Assembly (NCBI GenBank): GCA_024114885.1
Contig: CP099422.1
Span: 1,302,001 to 1,366,000 of the forward strand
Source: Septoria linicola
Taxonomy: Eukaryota > Ascomycota > Dothideomycetes > Mycosphaerellales > Mycosphaerellaceae
Reading direction: 5' to 3'
Length of the DNA: 64,000 bases
The notes below the pieces were generated by a model that ran no database searches, was not told the origin of the DNA, and saw only the letters and a list, made by a program, of their open reading frames with translations. Each line of letters begins with the position of its first letter. Within the stretch, counting starts at the first letter, position 1. The translations under genes and the position numbers were made by a program. Below, piece by piece: positions 56,136-64,000 of the stretch.

Positions 56136-56962
56136 ATGAAGAGTGAGAGCTACCCAACCACTGCAGCGCAGGACAATCAATTCTGTCTACCGACATGTCG
56201 CTGACGAGCATTGAAAGCTGTAATTCAACGTGTCAAGTCTGCCTCTGTGACCGTAGATGGCCAGCTGATATCGACTATCGGTAAAGGACTGCTGGTCTTG
56301 GCAGCCATCGCCAAAGAAGACACCCCCAAGGAGGTCGAGTCTATGGCTGCGAAGGTGCTCAAGGTCAAGCTATGGGACGATGACCAGGGCGGCAAATGGA
56401 AGAAGAACGTACAGGAAATTGACGGCGAGGTCTTGTGTGGTAAGCATGAGATCATGAACTGCCATCAAGGTGAGGACCTTTCATTCTAATGCCACTTTTC
56501 AGTTTCTCAGTTCACTCTTCTCGCTTCTATGAAGAAGGGCAACAAGCCTAGCTTCCACGCGTCTGCAGACCCGGCCAAAGGGAAGGAACTTTATGATCTC
56601 TTCTTCAGTCAGGTACGGAAGCTTTATAGTGAGGAACGTGTCAAAGACGGAGTCTTCCAGGCCATGATGGATGTTGGTCTCGTCAACGATGGACCGGTGA
56701 GTGATGAACCGCCCCAAGAGATGCCTACCACGCCCTGCATCGGAGTCGACTTTTCTTCCGTGGACGAAGAGGTACAGGAAGCACAGCGTGGTCTCTTCAT
56801 TCCTTCTGGGTCATCAAGCTGACAAGTTCGTAGGTCACGATAGAGCTCGAGACCAATCCTCCGAAGATGGATAATCCGTCTGGCTTCCAGACGCCCGATA
56901 GCGAGACGTTCAAGGGCCATTTGCAGAAGACGTTTGAGTACCCTGCGGAACTACTGGAATGA
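56136..56962 (+). CDS. DTD1: D-aminoacyl-tRNA deacylase (DTD)
   Basis: Exons 56,136-56,142, 56,218-56,439, 56,503-56,696 and 56,834-56,962 give about 183 residues. The enzyme removes D-amino acids mischarged onto tRNAs. Splicing yields MKTVIQRVKSASVTVDG, then VLCVSQFTLLASMKKGNKP, whose SQFTL block is the first active-site motif, and NDGPVTIELETNPP, where GPVT is the Gly-cisPro motif. The last intron falls exactly between GP and VT, which confirms it. The first exon has only two full codons and intron 1 ends in AAG. The frame downstream lacks any other ATG before AVIQRV. The extra 30 residues at the end (PPKMDNPSGFQTPDSETF and on) are a fungal-type tail. Confidence 0.9.
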
Positions 56963-57287
56963 CACTGCATGACAGAACATCATGATGCTATGACTGTCTT
57001 GAGATTGCGGTATATTCTGTACGAACAAACATGACATTCACGAATCCGCAGGAAGCAGTCATCAACTGGAGTCGAGAGGCTTGAAATGTCAACTCCATGG
57101 AAGAACGCCGGACGTGGGGCGGCGCGTGCTGTTCCACAATCGACTGGGTTGGAAATGGGATCATCTCATCATCATGATTCTCATTACATTCGCTATGCTG
57201 CATAACGCTCATTATCATCTATGAGTACAAACAGTCAAGCCGGCGCCAAGCAGCCCTTGCTTCAGCAGCGGCGAGGATGGAAGTCCC

Positions 57288-58395
57288 CTACTGCTCAGGA
57301 ACGAAGACCCCACGGTAGCGAATATTGCCGTCGTTGAGCTTATCCATGGCCTCGTTGATGGCCTTCTCATTCATGGGGAACTTCTCCATGATTGGCTCAA
57401 TCTTGTGCAGAGCGGCGAACTCCAGCATTCTCTGGTGGATGTAGCGCGAAGCAACAACTGAGCCTTGCACGGTCAGACCGTTGGCAAGGAGAGCCATGTA
57501 CGGGATCTTGAAGTCGCCCTCGTCGACGGAGAGAGCGTGAATCGTGGCACCTGGTGCAAGTGCTGGCACAACCTTTGCCCAGTCCGGCTGAGCAGAGGTA
57601 GTCACGAGAAGGCGGTTGATTGGTCGCGATGGCTTGATCTCCTTGACATCCTTGGTAGCGATGAACTCCTGAGCTCCGAGCCTGAGAGCCTCATCCTTCT
57701 TCTTGTCGGAGCCGGAGAGGACGATCACGTTGGTGCCCATCTTCGCAGCGAACTGAATGGCAAGATGTCCGAGACCGCCAACACCCATGATACCGACTGT
57801 CTCGGTTGGCTGGACGTTATATTGGTGAAGTGCATTGAAAACGGTGGCACCACCGCACTAGGAAGCTAATTAGTATCTCGACTGAATGAAGCTGCACAGT
57901 TGAACTTACCATCAGTGGAGCAGCAGCTTCATCGCTGATCGTGTCTGGAATCTTGAACAAGAACGCCTCACGCCAGACAGCGTGGCTAGCGAAGGAGCCC
58001 TGGTCGAGGTCGGCCATGCCGTACAGCTGACGCTCTGGGCAGTACGTCTCCGTGCCCTTCAGGCACTCCTGGCAGTGACCACACGAGTTGTGCTCGTATC
58101 TACAAATCCCAGTCAGCGTTGTGTCCAAGCAGCAATGCCATCTGATCGACTCTTACCCCCAGCCAACGCGATCGCCCTTCTTCAGGTGTGTGACTTGTGG
58201 ACCCAGCTCTTCGACGATGCCAACGCCCTCGTGGCCGAGACCCATGTCGGCATTGCGGTAGTGGAGATCTGTTCCACACAGGCCGGAGGCTGTGACCTTG
58301 ATGAGGACCTGATCGCGCTCGAGCTCACCCTTCTCGGTGGTGGCCTTGTAGACCTTGCCATCTTTGGCACCCTTGTAGACTGTGAAGGACACCAT
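57288..58395 (-). CDS. Zinc-dependent alcohol dehydrogenase, cinnamyl-ADH-like
   Basis: Exons 58,395-58,157, 58,099-57,910 and 57,857-57,288, with introns of 57 and 52 bp, give about 332 residues. Catalytic-zinc ligands appear in GLCGTDLHYR and GLGHEGVG. The structural zinc lobe is CGHCQECLKGTETYC. The nucleotide fold has GVGGLGHLAIQFAAKMG after CGGATVFNAL. The fold and the GSFASHAVWREAFLFKIP segment are typical of the fungal NAD(P)-dependent cinnamyl/benzyl-alcohol dehydrogenase type. It interconverts alcohols and aldehydes in the cytosol; the substrate is unknown. The protein is somewhat short (usual about 350), because the stretch between HYRNADM and GLGHEG is compact as in this subgroup. 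Confidence 0.92.
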
Positions 58396-59615
58396 TGTTG
58401 CGGATGTAGATGTGTATTTGCGTGAAGAAGGTCGATGTATCTGCTGTAGTAAGAGGAAGCTGCTAAACAATAAAAACTAAGAATCTCTCAATGGCAGTTC
58501 GAGCTGGTTATGTTGTACCAGCACGATGCTCAATAATCATCATCACACACATTTTCACCTACTAAGCTGACTTACCCTACCCACCATGACGTGTTGCCAC
58601 GATATCGCTTTAAGCAGAACCATGCGATCCATGCACACGGACCCTTCACGGCCGTGTTAAGCCCATTTCTTTCGAACCCAACCGAAACACGGCGATGAGC
58701 TAAGCAAGATGCAGCGTCTGTGCCGACACAGCAGCAGCAACAGAAAAGCTGCATATGCACTACCGGGGCCACGTAAGGACCGGGTCTCCCTCCGAACACA
58801 ACCGCTTCCTTAATCCTCACACATGGTTCTCTGTTGGCCGGAGTTAGCAGCGGGGGTAGTAGCTTACGGGCGTGTACAAAATGTAAGAGAAGCTTTGTTC
58901 TTGGTTGAAAGTGCTTGCGAGCAAGCTCCGGCTCTTTCACGGCACTTGGGGCATGATGTCACTTTTGAGGCGAGACTGCTCCGAGGAATCGCTGCTAGAC
59001 TGAATGACTACACTTTTTGGTTTGGAGATTCCAGTTCGTGGTCGAGCCAAACCGCTCAATGCATTATTGATCTGTCAGCTTCACCCGACCGTTTGCCCAA
59101 ATTGTGGTTCAGGAATGAAGCGAAGGAGGAGAATGTTCAGTCAACATCAAGCAGGAAGCAAGCACTGTGCTGACCTGCTCGAGCACTTGTGCATGCAACG
59201 TCCGGGATTGCCTGTTCGCCGATAGTCAACGGCAGTAGTATTCGACTTGTATGCGCTGCCTGTCCGGCCTAGAGTATGTTGACCGATGCATGCATTCGAA
59301 CTGGACAGCCGCCTGTAAGCGCTAGTCTAAGATGAAGGTAAACAGCCCGGAATACGACATGCGCAGTAAGCCTTTCACTCGTGTTGCATCTGCTAGAGAG
59401 TGGCACATCGTGCGAGGATTGATGAGTGATCATTTCGTGACTGGTAAAGTTGATAATATGATACATAAAACAAGTTTTGGCGCATATCCTTGCGCAGTCC
59501 GCTATGCTATGCTGTCGCTCTGTGTTCAATCATTCCACCACAAGAACACCAGGTGCAAGCAGCTCTGGCTCTTGCGTCTGCTGCACAACCGCTCCATCTC
59601 GGGCCAGTGAATTCA
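58396..59615. other. Intergenic, no supported gene
   Basis: Upstream of the ADH gene and downstream of SPT6. ORFs up to 122 codons lack motifs. A CAGCAGCAGCAACAG run (about 58,728-58,742) is the only low-complexity feature. Confidence 0.5.
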
Positions 59616-62600
59616 CTACCTTCGGCCCCCGTTCTGTTGGGACATGTTGGACATGATCAACTTGAAACCGTTCTTAAGCGCTCTGACATCTGGATACTTG
59701 TTGCCTCGCAGCTCGAACCCCTGTGGAATCACCTTGACCGGCCAGTGACAGAGTGGCGCGCTGAATCCAGCCTTGAAGCACAGGAAGAAGTAGCCTGGGT
59801 ATTGTCGATTAAGGCAGAAGGCGTACATCGAACGCTTTGGGTTGGCTTCGGTGTAGGTGGTTAACCATTGTTCTGTGAAGGTGAAGTCAGCATTCATGTT
59901 CTCCAGGAATTGACCACTGACAAGCTTACCTGTCTGTTCCTTTGTGCCGTTCTGGAAGCGCTCGTCGTTCGTCATCTCGTCGACCTTCTTTGCCATGGCT
60001 TGTACATGCAGCACGATCAGTTCATCGAGATCAGAGTAGCTAGCTTTGCCAACCTTCAGCGTTCTGCCAACACTGAACTCATTCTCCTTGTCGAGCTCAA
60101 GCACATCAATATGCTGGAACACGCCTTCGGCGACCTTCCACGTTACAGCAAGATGATCGGGTCCCTTTGAGGAGGGGCGAATGATACAGTCGCCACGATT
60201 TTGACTCTGTAGCGCGTCAATGGCTTGTGACGAGTTGAACGGCCTGAACAGTGGGTGCTTGATGACACGTTGCTGCCGCCCAGCCTTGCTCTCGATTGCC
60301 TTCTTGGCTGCCTTCTGATCCTGCTCCTCTTGCATATCATCCCACTCGTCGAGACCATGATCGAAGTTGCGACGGAAAGGCTTGCGCATTTCCGACTCGC
60401 GTAACGTCAATTGCGCAGTGAACTTCTTGCGATCAATGAAACTCAACTTGGCCTGGATGACCTGATGCATAGACCACATTCGTCGAGGCTCGATCTGCTG
60501 ACGGACCATGTCTTCTGGGTACTCGGTCTCGGATATACCACCATCGATACCACAGTCAAGCTTGACTTCGATGTGATCAGGGAATGTGCGCTTGACTGAG
60601 ACCGAGATCATCATGCCGTCCATAAGAGAGTCTCGCGTCTCACCCGTCAGCTGCGTGAACAGCTCATCCGTGGTCAGAGAATTGAAGTTGCGTCTCAGCT
60701 CTTCGTAGGGATTTTGAAGTTCGGCTCGGATCGTTTCCAGAGTGGCTCGCTTCTTTTGCTGGAATTGGTCCTCGAGTTGCTTAGCGTACTGCTCTAATAC
60801 GAGGTCGTTCACCTTGTCTTGCTGATCCTCTTTGACAAGTCTGCGGACAACAGCACCTTCACCGTTCTCATCCGTCTCGGCCTTGATGTCTTCTTCATCG
60901 AGTTCCAGAGCATCAGCAGCCATCTTCCGAGCGAGTTCATAGTCCTCAGGATGTATTCTGGTACCGTCGAGGTAGTCGGTGTCATCCATGTCGTCCCAAG
61001 CCAGGTATAGGAAGCTGGCACTGTTCTTGAATACCGTTGGACCCATCGCTGGGCGCAAGTGCTTCTCGACATCACCGACCAGGTCTCCTCGCTGCGATAC
61101 GTCGCCACCATTGACAGCGACAGCCTTCAACAGACTGTCTGCCTTTCGAGGTCCCAAGCCGCAAACGTATGGTAGCAGGTTAGCCGTGTACGTATCATTC
61201 ACGGCTTCGTTCACGTCCACGCCCACAAGGTTGACAATGTCCACCATGGCACTGTCCAGATAGCGCCTCAGCTTGTCTTCCGGCAGCAGCTGCTGGTTCG
61301 GGTCAAAAGTCACGGATGTGATATCCTTTTTGAGCGCCGCATACTGTTTCAGAGGATCCTGCATGTATCGGGCAAGAGATATACAGTATCTAGTGAGCGG
61401 TGGGGTTCCAGGGTGTTCTACAGCCGAGCGATCTGAGGTCCAGTAGAGACGAGCGACCTCATCGTTGACAATGAGGACCTCGAGTGGGTCAGAAACATCT
61501 CTCTCCTCGTCTGGATCCTCGTAGGTAGGTCCATGAATTTCGTGTGATCGGATGATGTCCTTGAGATCCTGATAGAGTTTGTATGTCTCGACAGACCAGC
61601 CAGAAATCGCGACGACATCCGGCTTCCTTCGACGCACAACTTCTGTGAAATTCGCGATATCTTTGCCGTCTGGAATGTACTTTTCCTCCTTGCCAGGTCG
61701 AAGATCTGCCCATTTGCCATTCTCTTTGACCACCCCTCCTTCGTCCACGTACGCCCAGCAGATTGCATCGCCACGATTGCCAGCGCCATTCGAAAGCGCT
61801 AGCACGCGCGCAGAAGTGCCAAGCTCCATACCTTTGGGCTTGTATGGAGCTTGGTCGAGCTTCTGAGTGAAAGCATCGCGACAGTAACCGCCGATCTTGT
61901 TCTCGCATTCATTCTTCAAGTTGTCCTTGACACCTTTGGCGATGATGCGATGCATCTTGGTCACAGCCGTATCGAGGACGTCGCGGCGCAATGCGTTCCA
62001 TGCATCGGCCACTGCAGAGAAGTTGTCCGATTCAATAGTCTTCTGCAATTCCTGCTTGATGCGCTTCTCGCCTCGAAGCTCTACACGCACTTCTACCAGC
62101 CCGTCTGCCTCAGCCTTGAGCATGCGCAAGAACAGCTCGGGCTTCTCCACGAGGAAGTATCGCACCTCTTGGTTGCGCAGGTATTTGAACTCGTAGTACG
62201 GATGATCCTCGCTGATCTGCTTCAAGCCCTTCTCGGTACGGTAGCAATCAAATACCAGGTTTTCATAGTAGATCTTGCGCATGTGCCTTCGCATTCGCGG
62301 GCTCATTACGAGCTCTTCCACGAACATCGCTTTAGCGGCAACAAGGACGTCCTCGCCAGTCTTGTAATCTGGATCTCGAATGAGAGTGTCGGCAATATCT
62401 TCTGGCGATCGATCTGGGTCTTCTGTGTATCTCCGTCGGCCAACAGCCTGGTTCTCGGCGTTTTGTGCCACACCGTCTGCTGTTATACCGAATGCACGAA
62501 CGAGATGATACGCTGGCCCTAACCGGACTTTGTCCCACATGCTGCGGGTACCACGAGCGCGCTTCTGCGTGCCATTTGTTTCCGCTTCGGCAATGCTCAG

Positions 62601-63971
62601 GTCCTTGAGCTGCAAAGAGTACTGGAAGTTGAGGTAGTCCTGCAAATCCTGCAAATCATCCAACTGAGCAGCAAGAGGGATCAAATCGTCAAAGATCTCG
62701 TCATTGAAGTCTGTTTCGATCTCTTTCAACAGCTCTACGTTTTTCTGGATGGCATCACGCCTCTCTGCAAATGCTCGATATTTGAGATCCTGCTCAAATA
62801 CGTCCCACAAATCCGTTTGATTGAGCAGCTTCTCCGCTTTGATAGTGAAGGGCGGTCCGTTAGGATCGTCATTTGGTACCTGCTCCGAGTGGATGAGGTA
62901 GTCTTTACGATTCTGGAAGATGAAGGCCGGCTCCAAGTCGTCCACATTCATGAATTGCAACACTTGTCTGACGGCACCCTCGAAGGGCTCCCGCAGGTTG
63001 GGCTCCATGCGCTTCCGAGGAAACAGAATGCTGGAGATCCAGCTTGCTTCCTCGGCGTTGCGCAATGCGATCTGCTCGTCAGAAAGGTCGCTCGCATCCT
63101 TGTATGGCGCTCGAGCCAGCTGGAAGCGCTCAGGAACATCGTTGATGCGGATCTCGTTGTCTCGATCCGTAAGCATGCGCTCCTCGAGCTGACTCGGCTC
63201 GAAGACGTCCTTCAGCTCGAGCGGCTTGTCTGGGTCCATGTTCTCCTCGTTCCTATCTTTTTCGGCCTCAAGTGCCCAGATGAACTCCTCGCCGTTGCCG
63301 AAAGCGTTTAGCATGTCTTCGAGCTCTGCTTCGCCCAATCCGGAATTCTTCAAGTTGTTGAAGTCAGGCACGCCAGCTTTGCGTGGCGCTCGAACACCCA
63401 TGTCTTCATCCACTTGTCCGCCTTCCTCGTCAGGGAACTCGTCTTGCTCAATGAAGCCGTCCATCTCATCGTCGTAGCCACCAAAGTTACGACGAGGTGC
63501 ACCCATGTCGACATCGCCATCGTCCTCATCGGAGAAGATGTTCTCTACGCCTCGCAATTCGCTGATTTCGCGGTTGTCTCGGTGTCCACGCTTAAGTCGC
63601 TTGAATTTGCTTTGCTGCTCCGGACGACGACGGTCCTCTGGCACAGTCTCGCCAATCAGGTCCAAGTCCTCTTCATCCAGCTCCTCCTCCTGTTCGCGTT
63701 CTTCGCGGCGCCTCTTCTTGCGCTCGCGTCTCCGCTCGGCCTTTGCTTCGAGGTCCTCATCCTCGTCCTCGTCAACAATGAAGCCTTCGCGAATCCGCTG
63801 CGCCTCCTCATCATCGTCATCGTCATCCTCCTCGCTGGAGTCGTCCAGGTCCATTCCATTGGACTTCTTCTTCTGCTTGTTTGACGAGATGACCTCGCCG
63901 GTCTCCTCATCAAACTCCTCTTCCTCTTCGTCCGAGCCGACAGCGGCGGTTGTGTCGAAGAAGTCGGCCAT
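59616..63971 (-). CDS. SPT6: Transcription elongation factor and histone chaperone SPT6
   Basis: A single open frame of 1,451 residues with no intron, full length for the family. Residues 1-230 are highly acidic (VGSDEEEEEFDEETGEVIS, DDSSEEDDDDDDEE). The Tex-like core follows. A YqgF/RNase H-like part with LALSNGAGNRGDAICWAYVD is near residue 725. Helix-hairpin-helix sequence YVCGLGPRKADSLLKAVAVN is near 935. The S1 domain (MISVSVKRTFPDHIEVKLDCG) is near 1,120. Tandem SH2 domains start near 1,240 with HPLFRPFNSSQAIDALQ and GDCIIRPSSKGPDHLAVTWK. The SH2 pair binds the phosphorylated Pol II linker. SPT6 restores nucleosomes behind polymerase. The C-terminus ends MSQQNGGRR. ATG is 30 bp from the window end, so the promoter is outside. 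Confidence 0.98.
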   Translation of the reverse strand: MADFFDTTAAVGSDEEEEEFDEETGEVISSNKQKKKSNGMDLDDSSEEDDDDDDEEAQRIREGFIVDEDEDEDLEAKAERRRERKKRRREEREQEEELDEEDLDLIGETVPEDRRRPEQQSKFKRLKRGHRDNREISELRGVENIFSDEDDGDVDMGAPRRNFGGYDDEMDGFIEQDEFPDEEGGQVDEDMGVRAPRKAGVPDFNNLKNSGLGEAELEDMLNAFGNGEEFIWALEAEKDRNEENMDPDKPLELKDVFEPSQLEERMLTDRDNEIRINDVPERFQLARAPYKDASDLSDEQIALRNAEEASWISSILFPRKRMEPNLREPFEGAVRQVLQFMNVDDLEPAFIFQNRKDYLIHSEQVPNDDPNGPPFTIKAEKLLNQTDLWDVFEQDLKYRAFAERRDAIQKNVELLKEIETDFNDEIFDDLIPLAAQLDDLQDLQDYLNFQYSLQLKDLSIAEAETNGTQKRARGTRSMWDKVRLGPAYHLVRAFGITADGVAQNAENQAVGRRRYTEDPDRSPEDIADTLIRDPDYKTGEDVLVAAKAMFVEELVMSPRMRRHMRKIYYENLVFDCYRTEKGLKQISEDHPYYEFKYLRNQEVRYFLVEKPELFLRMLKAEADGLVEVRVELRGEKRIKQELQKTIESDNFSAVADAWNALRRDVLDTAVTKMHRIIAKGVKDNLKNECENKIGGYCRDAFTQKLDQAPYKPKGMELGTSARVLALSNGAGNRGDAICWAYVDEGGVVKENGKWADLRPGKEEKYIPDGKDIANFTEVVRRRKPDVVAISGWSVETYKLYQDLKDIIRSHEIHGPTYEDPDEERDVSDPLEVLIVNDEVARLYWTSDRSAVEHPGTPPLTRYCISLARYMQDPLKQYAALKKDITSVTFDPNQQLLPEDKLRRYLDSAMVDIVNLVGVDVNEAVNDTYTANLLPYVCGLGPRKADSLLKAVAVNGGDVSQRGDLVGDVEKHLRPAMGPTVFKNSASFLYLAWDDMDDTDYLDGTRIHPEDYELARKMAADALELDEEDIKAETDENGEGAVVRRLVKEDQQDKVNDLVLEQYAKQLEDQFQQKKRATLETIRAELQNPYEELRRNFNSLTTDELFTQLTGETRDSLMDGMMISVSVKRTFPDHIEVKLDCGIDGGISETEYPEDMVRQQIEPRRMWSMHQVIQAKLSFIDRKKFTAQLTLRESEMRKPFRRNFDHGLDEWDDMQEEQDQKAAKKAIESKAGRQQRVIKHPLFRPFNSSQAIDALQSQNRGDCIIRPSSKGPDHLAVTWKVAEGVFQHIDVLELDKENEFSVGRTLKVGKASYSDLDELIVLHVQAMAKKVDEMTNDERFQNGTKEQTGKLVSGQFLENMNADFTFTEQWLTTYTEANPKRSMYAFCLNRQYPGYFFLCFKAGFSAPLCHWPVKVIPQGFELRGNKYPDVRALKNGFKLIMSNMSQQNGGRR

Positions 63972-64000
63972 GTTGCCGGTTGCCTAGACGTCTGGCCGCA

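Noticed and set aside
63414..63987. Plus-strand Ser-rich ORFs of 156 and 160 codons
   Set aside because: Complement of the acidic GAG/GAC-rich N-terminus of SPT6.

Overview
The window comes from a filamentous ascomycete, most likely a Dothideomycete (class is an inference from codon use, protein families and short introns; no rRNA is present). Introns of about 46-75 bp with CTAAC/CTGAC-like branch points, fungus-specific families (WKF protein, EAF, FLC/TRP-like channel, CmcJ/GA4-desaturase type) and a saturated repeat-induced point mutation (RIP) tract all point to Pezizomycotina.

Bases 1-about 18,020 are one compartment of dead transposons. CpA and TpG are almost absent, TpA is extremely common and no ORF of 60 codons survives on either strand, which is the signature of exhaustive RIP. 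Reading through the stops still recovers the elements. A plus-strand Ty3/gypsy chromovirus-like element (1-598 continuing at 11,880-about 14,450) is split by a second, minus-strand Ty3/gypsy element (599-11,879, 11,281 bp) with two 442-bp LTRs and a CTAT target duplication. That inner element carries gag, RT-RNase H and integrase, and also a roughly 2.8-kb extra coding stretch between integrase and the 3' LTR. An unidentified minus-strand remnant (about 14,645-15,470) and a truncated Ty1/copia pol (about 15,960-17,880) follow.

From 18,020 to 64,000 the sequence is ordinary gene-rich DNA. In order: a Thr-rich, probably secreted protein (-) next to the transposon edge; a gene fragment (+); PSP1-domain protein (+); DHA1-type MFS transporter (-); a small Cys-containing hypothetical (-); a four-exon conserved fungal protein (+); CmcJ/GA4-desaturase-like protein (+); EAF transcription elongation factor (+); a broken PIG3-type quinone oxidoreductase (+); FLC/TRP-like membrane protein (+); WKF-domain nucleolar-type protein (-) divergent from proteasome subunit alpha1/SCL1 (+); a small coiled-coil-like protein (+); a tRNA-Glu relic (-); a two-finger C2H2 protein (-); CCR4-NOT subunit NOT3/NOT5 (-) divergent from D-aminoacyl-tRNA deacylase (+); a zinc alcohol dehydrogenase (-); and intronless SPT6 (-).

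There is no sign of a biosynthetic cluster. Several genes serve general gene expression (SPT6, EAF, NOT3/5, DTD, PSP1, SCL1) but are separate transcription units. Points that deserve attention are the inner retroelement with its extra ORF and dispersed palindromes, two lesions in the quinone oxidoreductase, a one-base frameshift in a C run of NOT3/5, a GC-AG intron in the same gene, and an in-frame TAA or micro-intron in the PSP1 gene.
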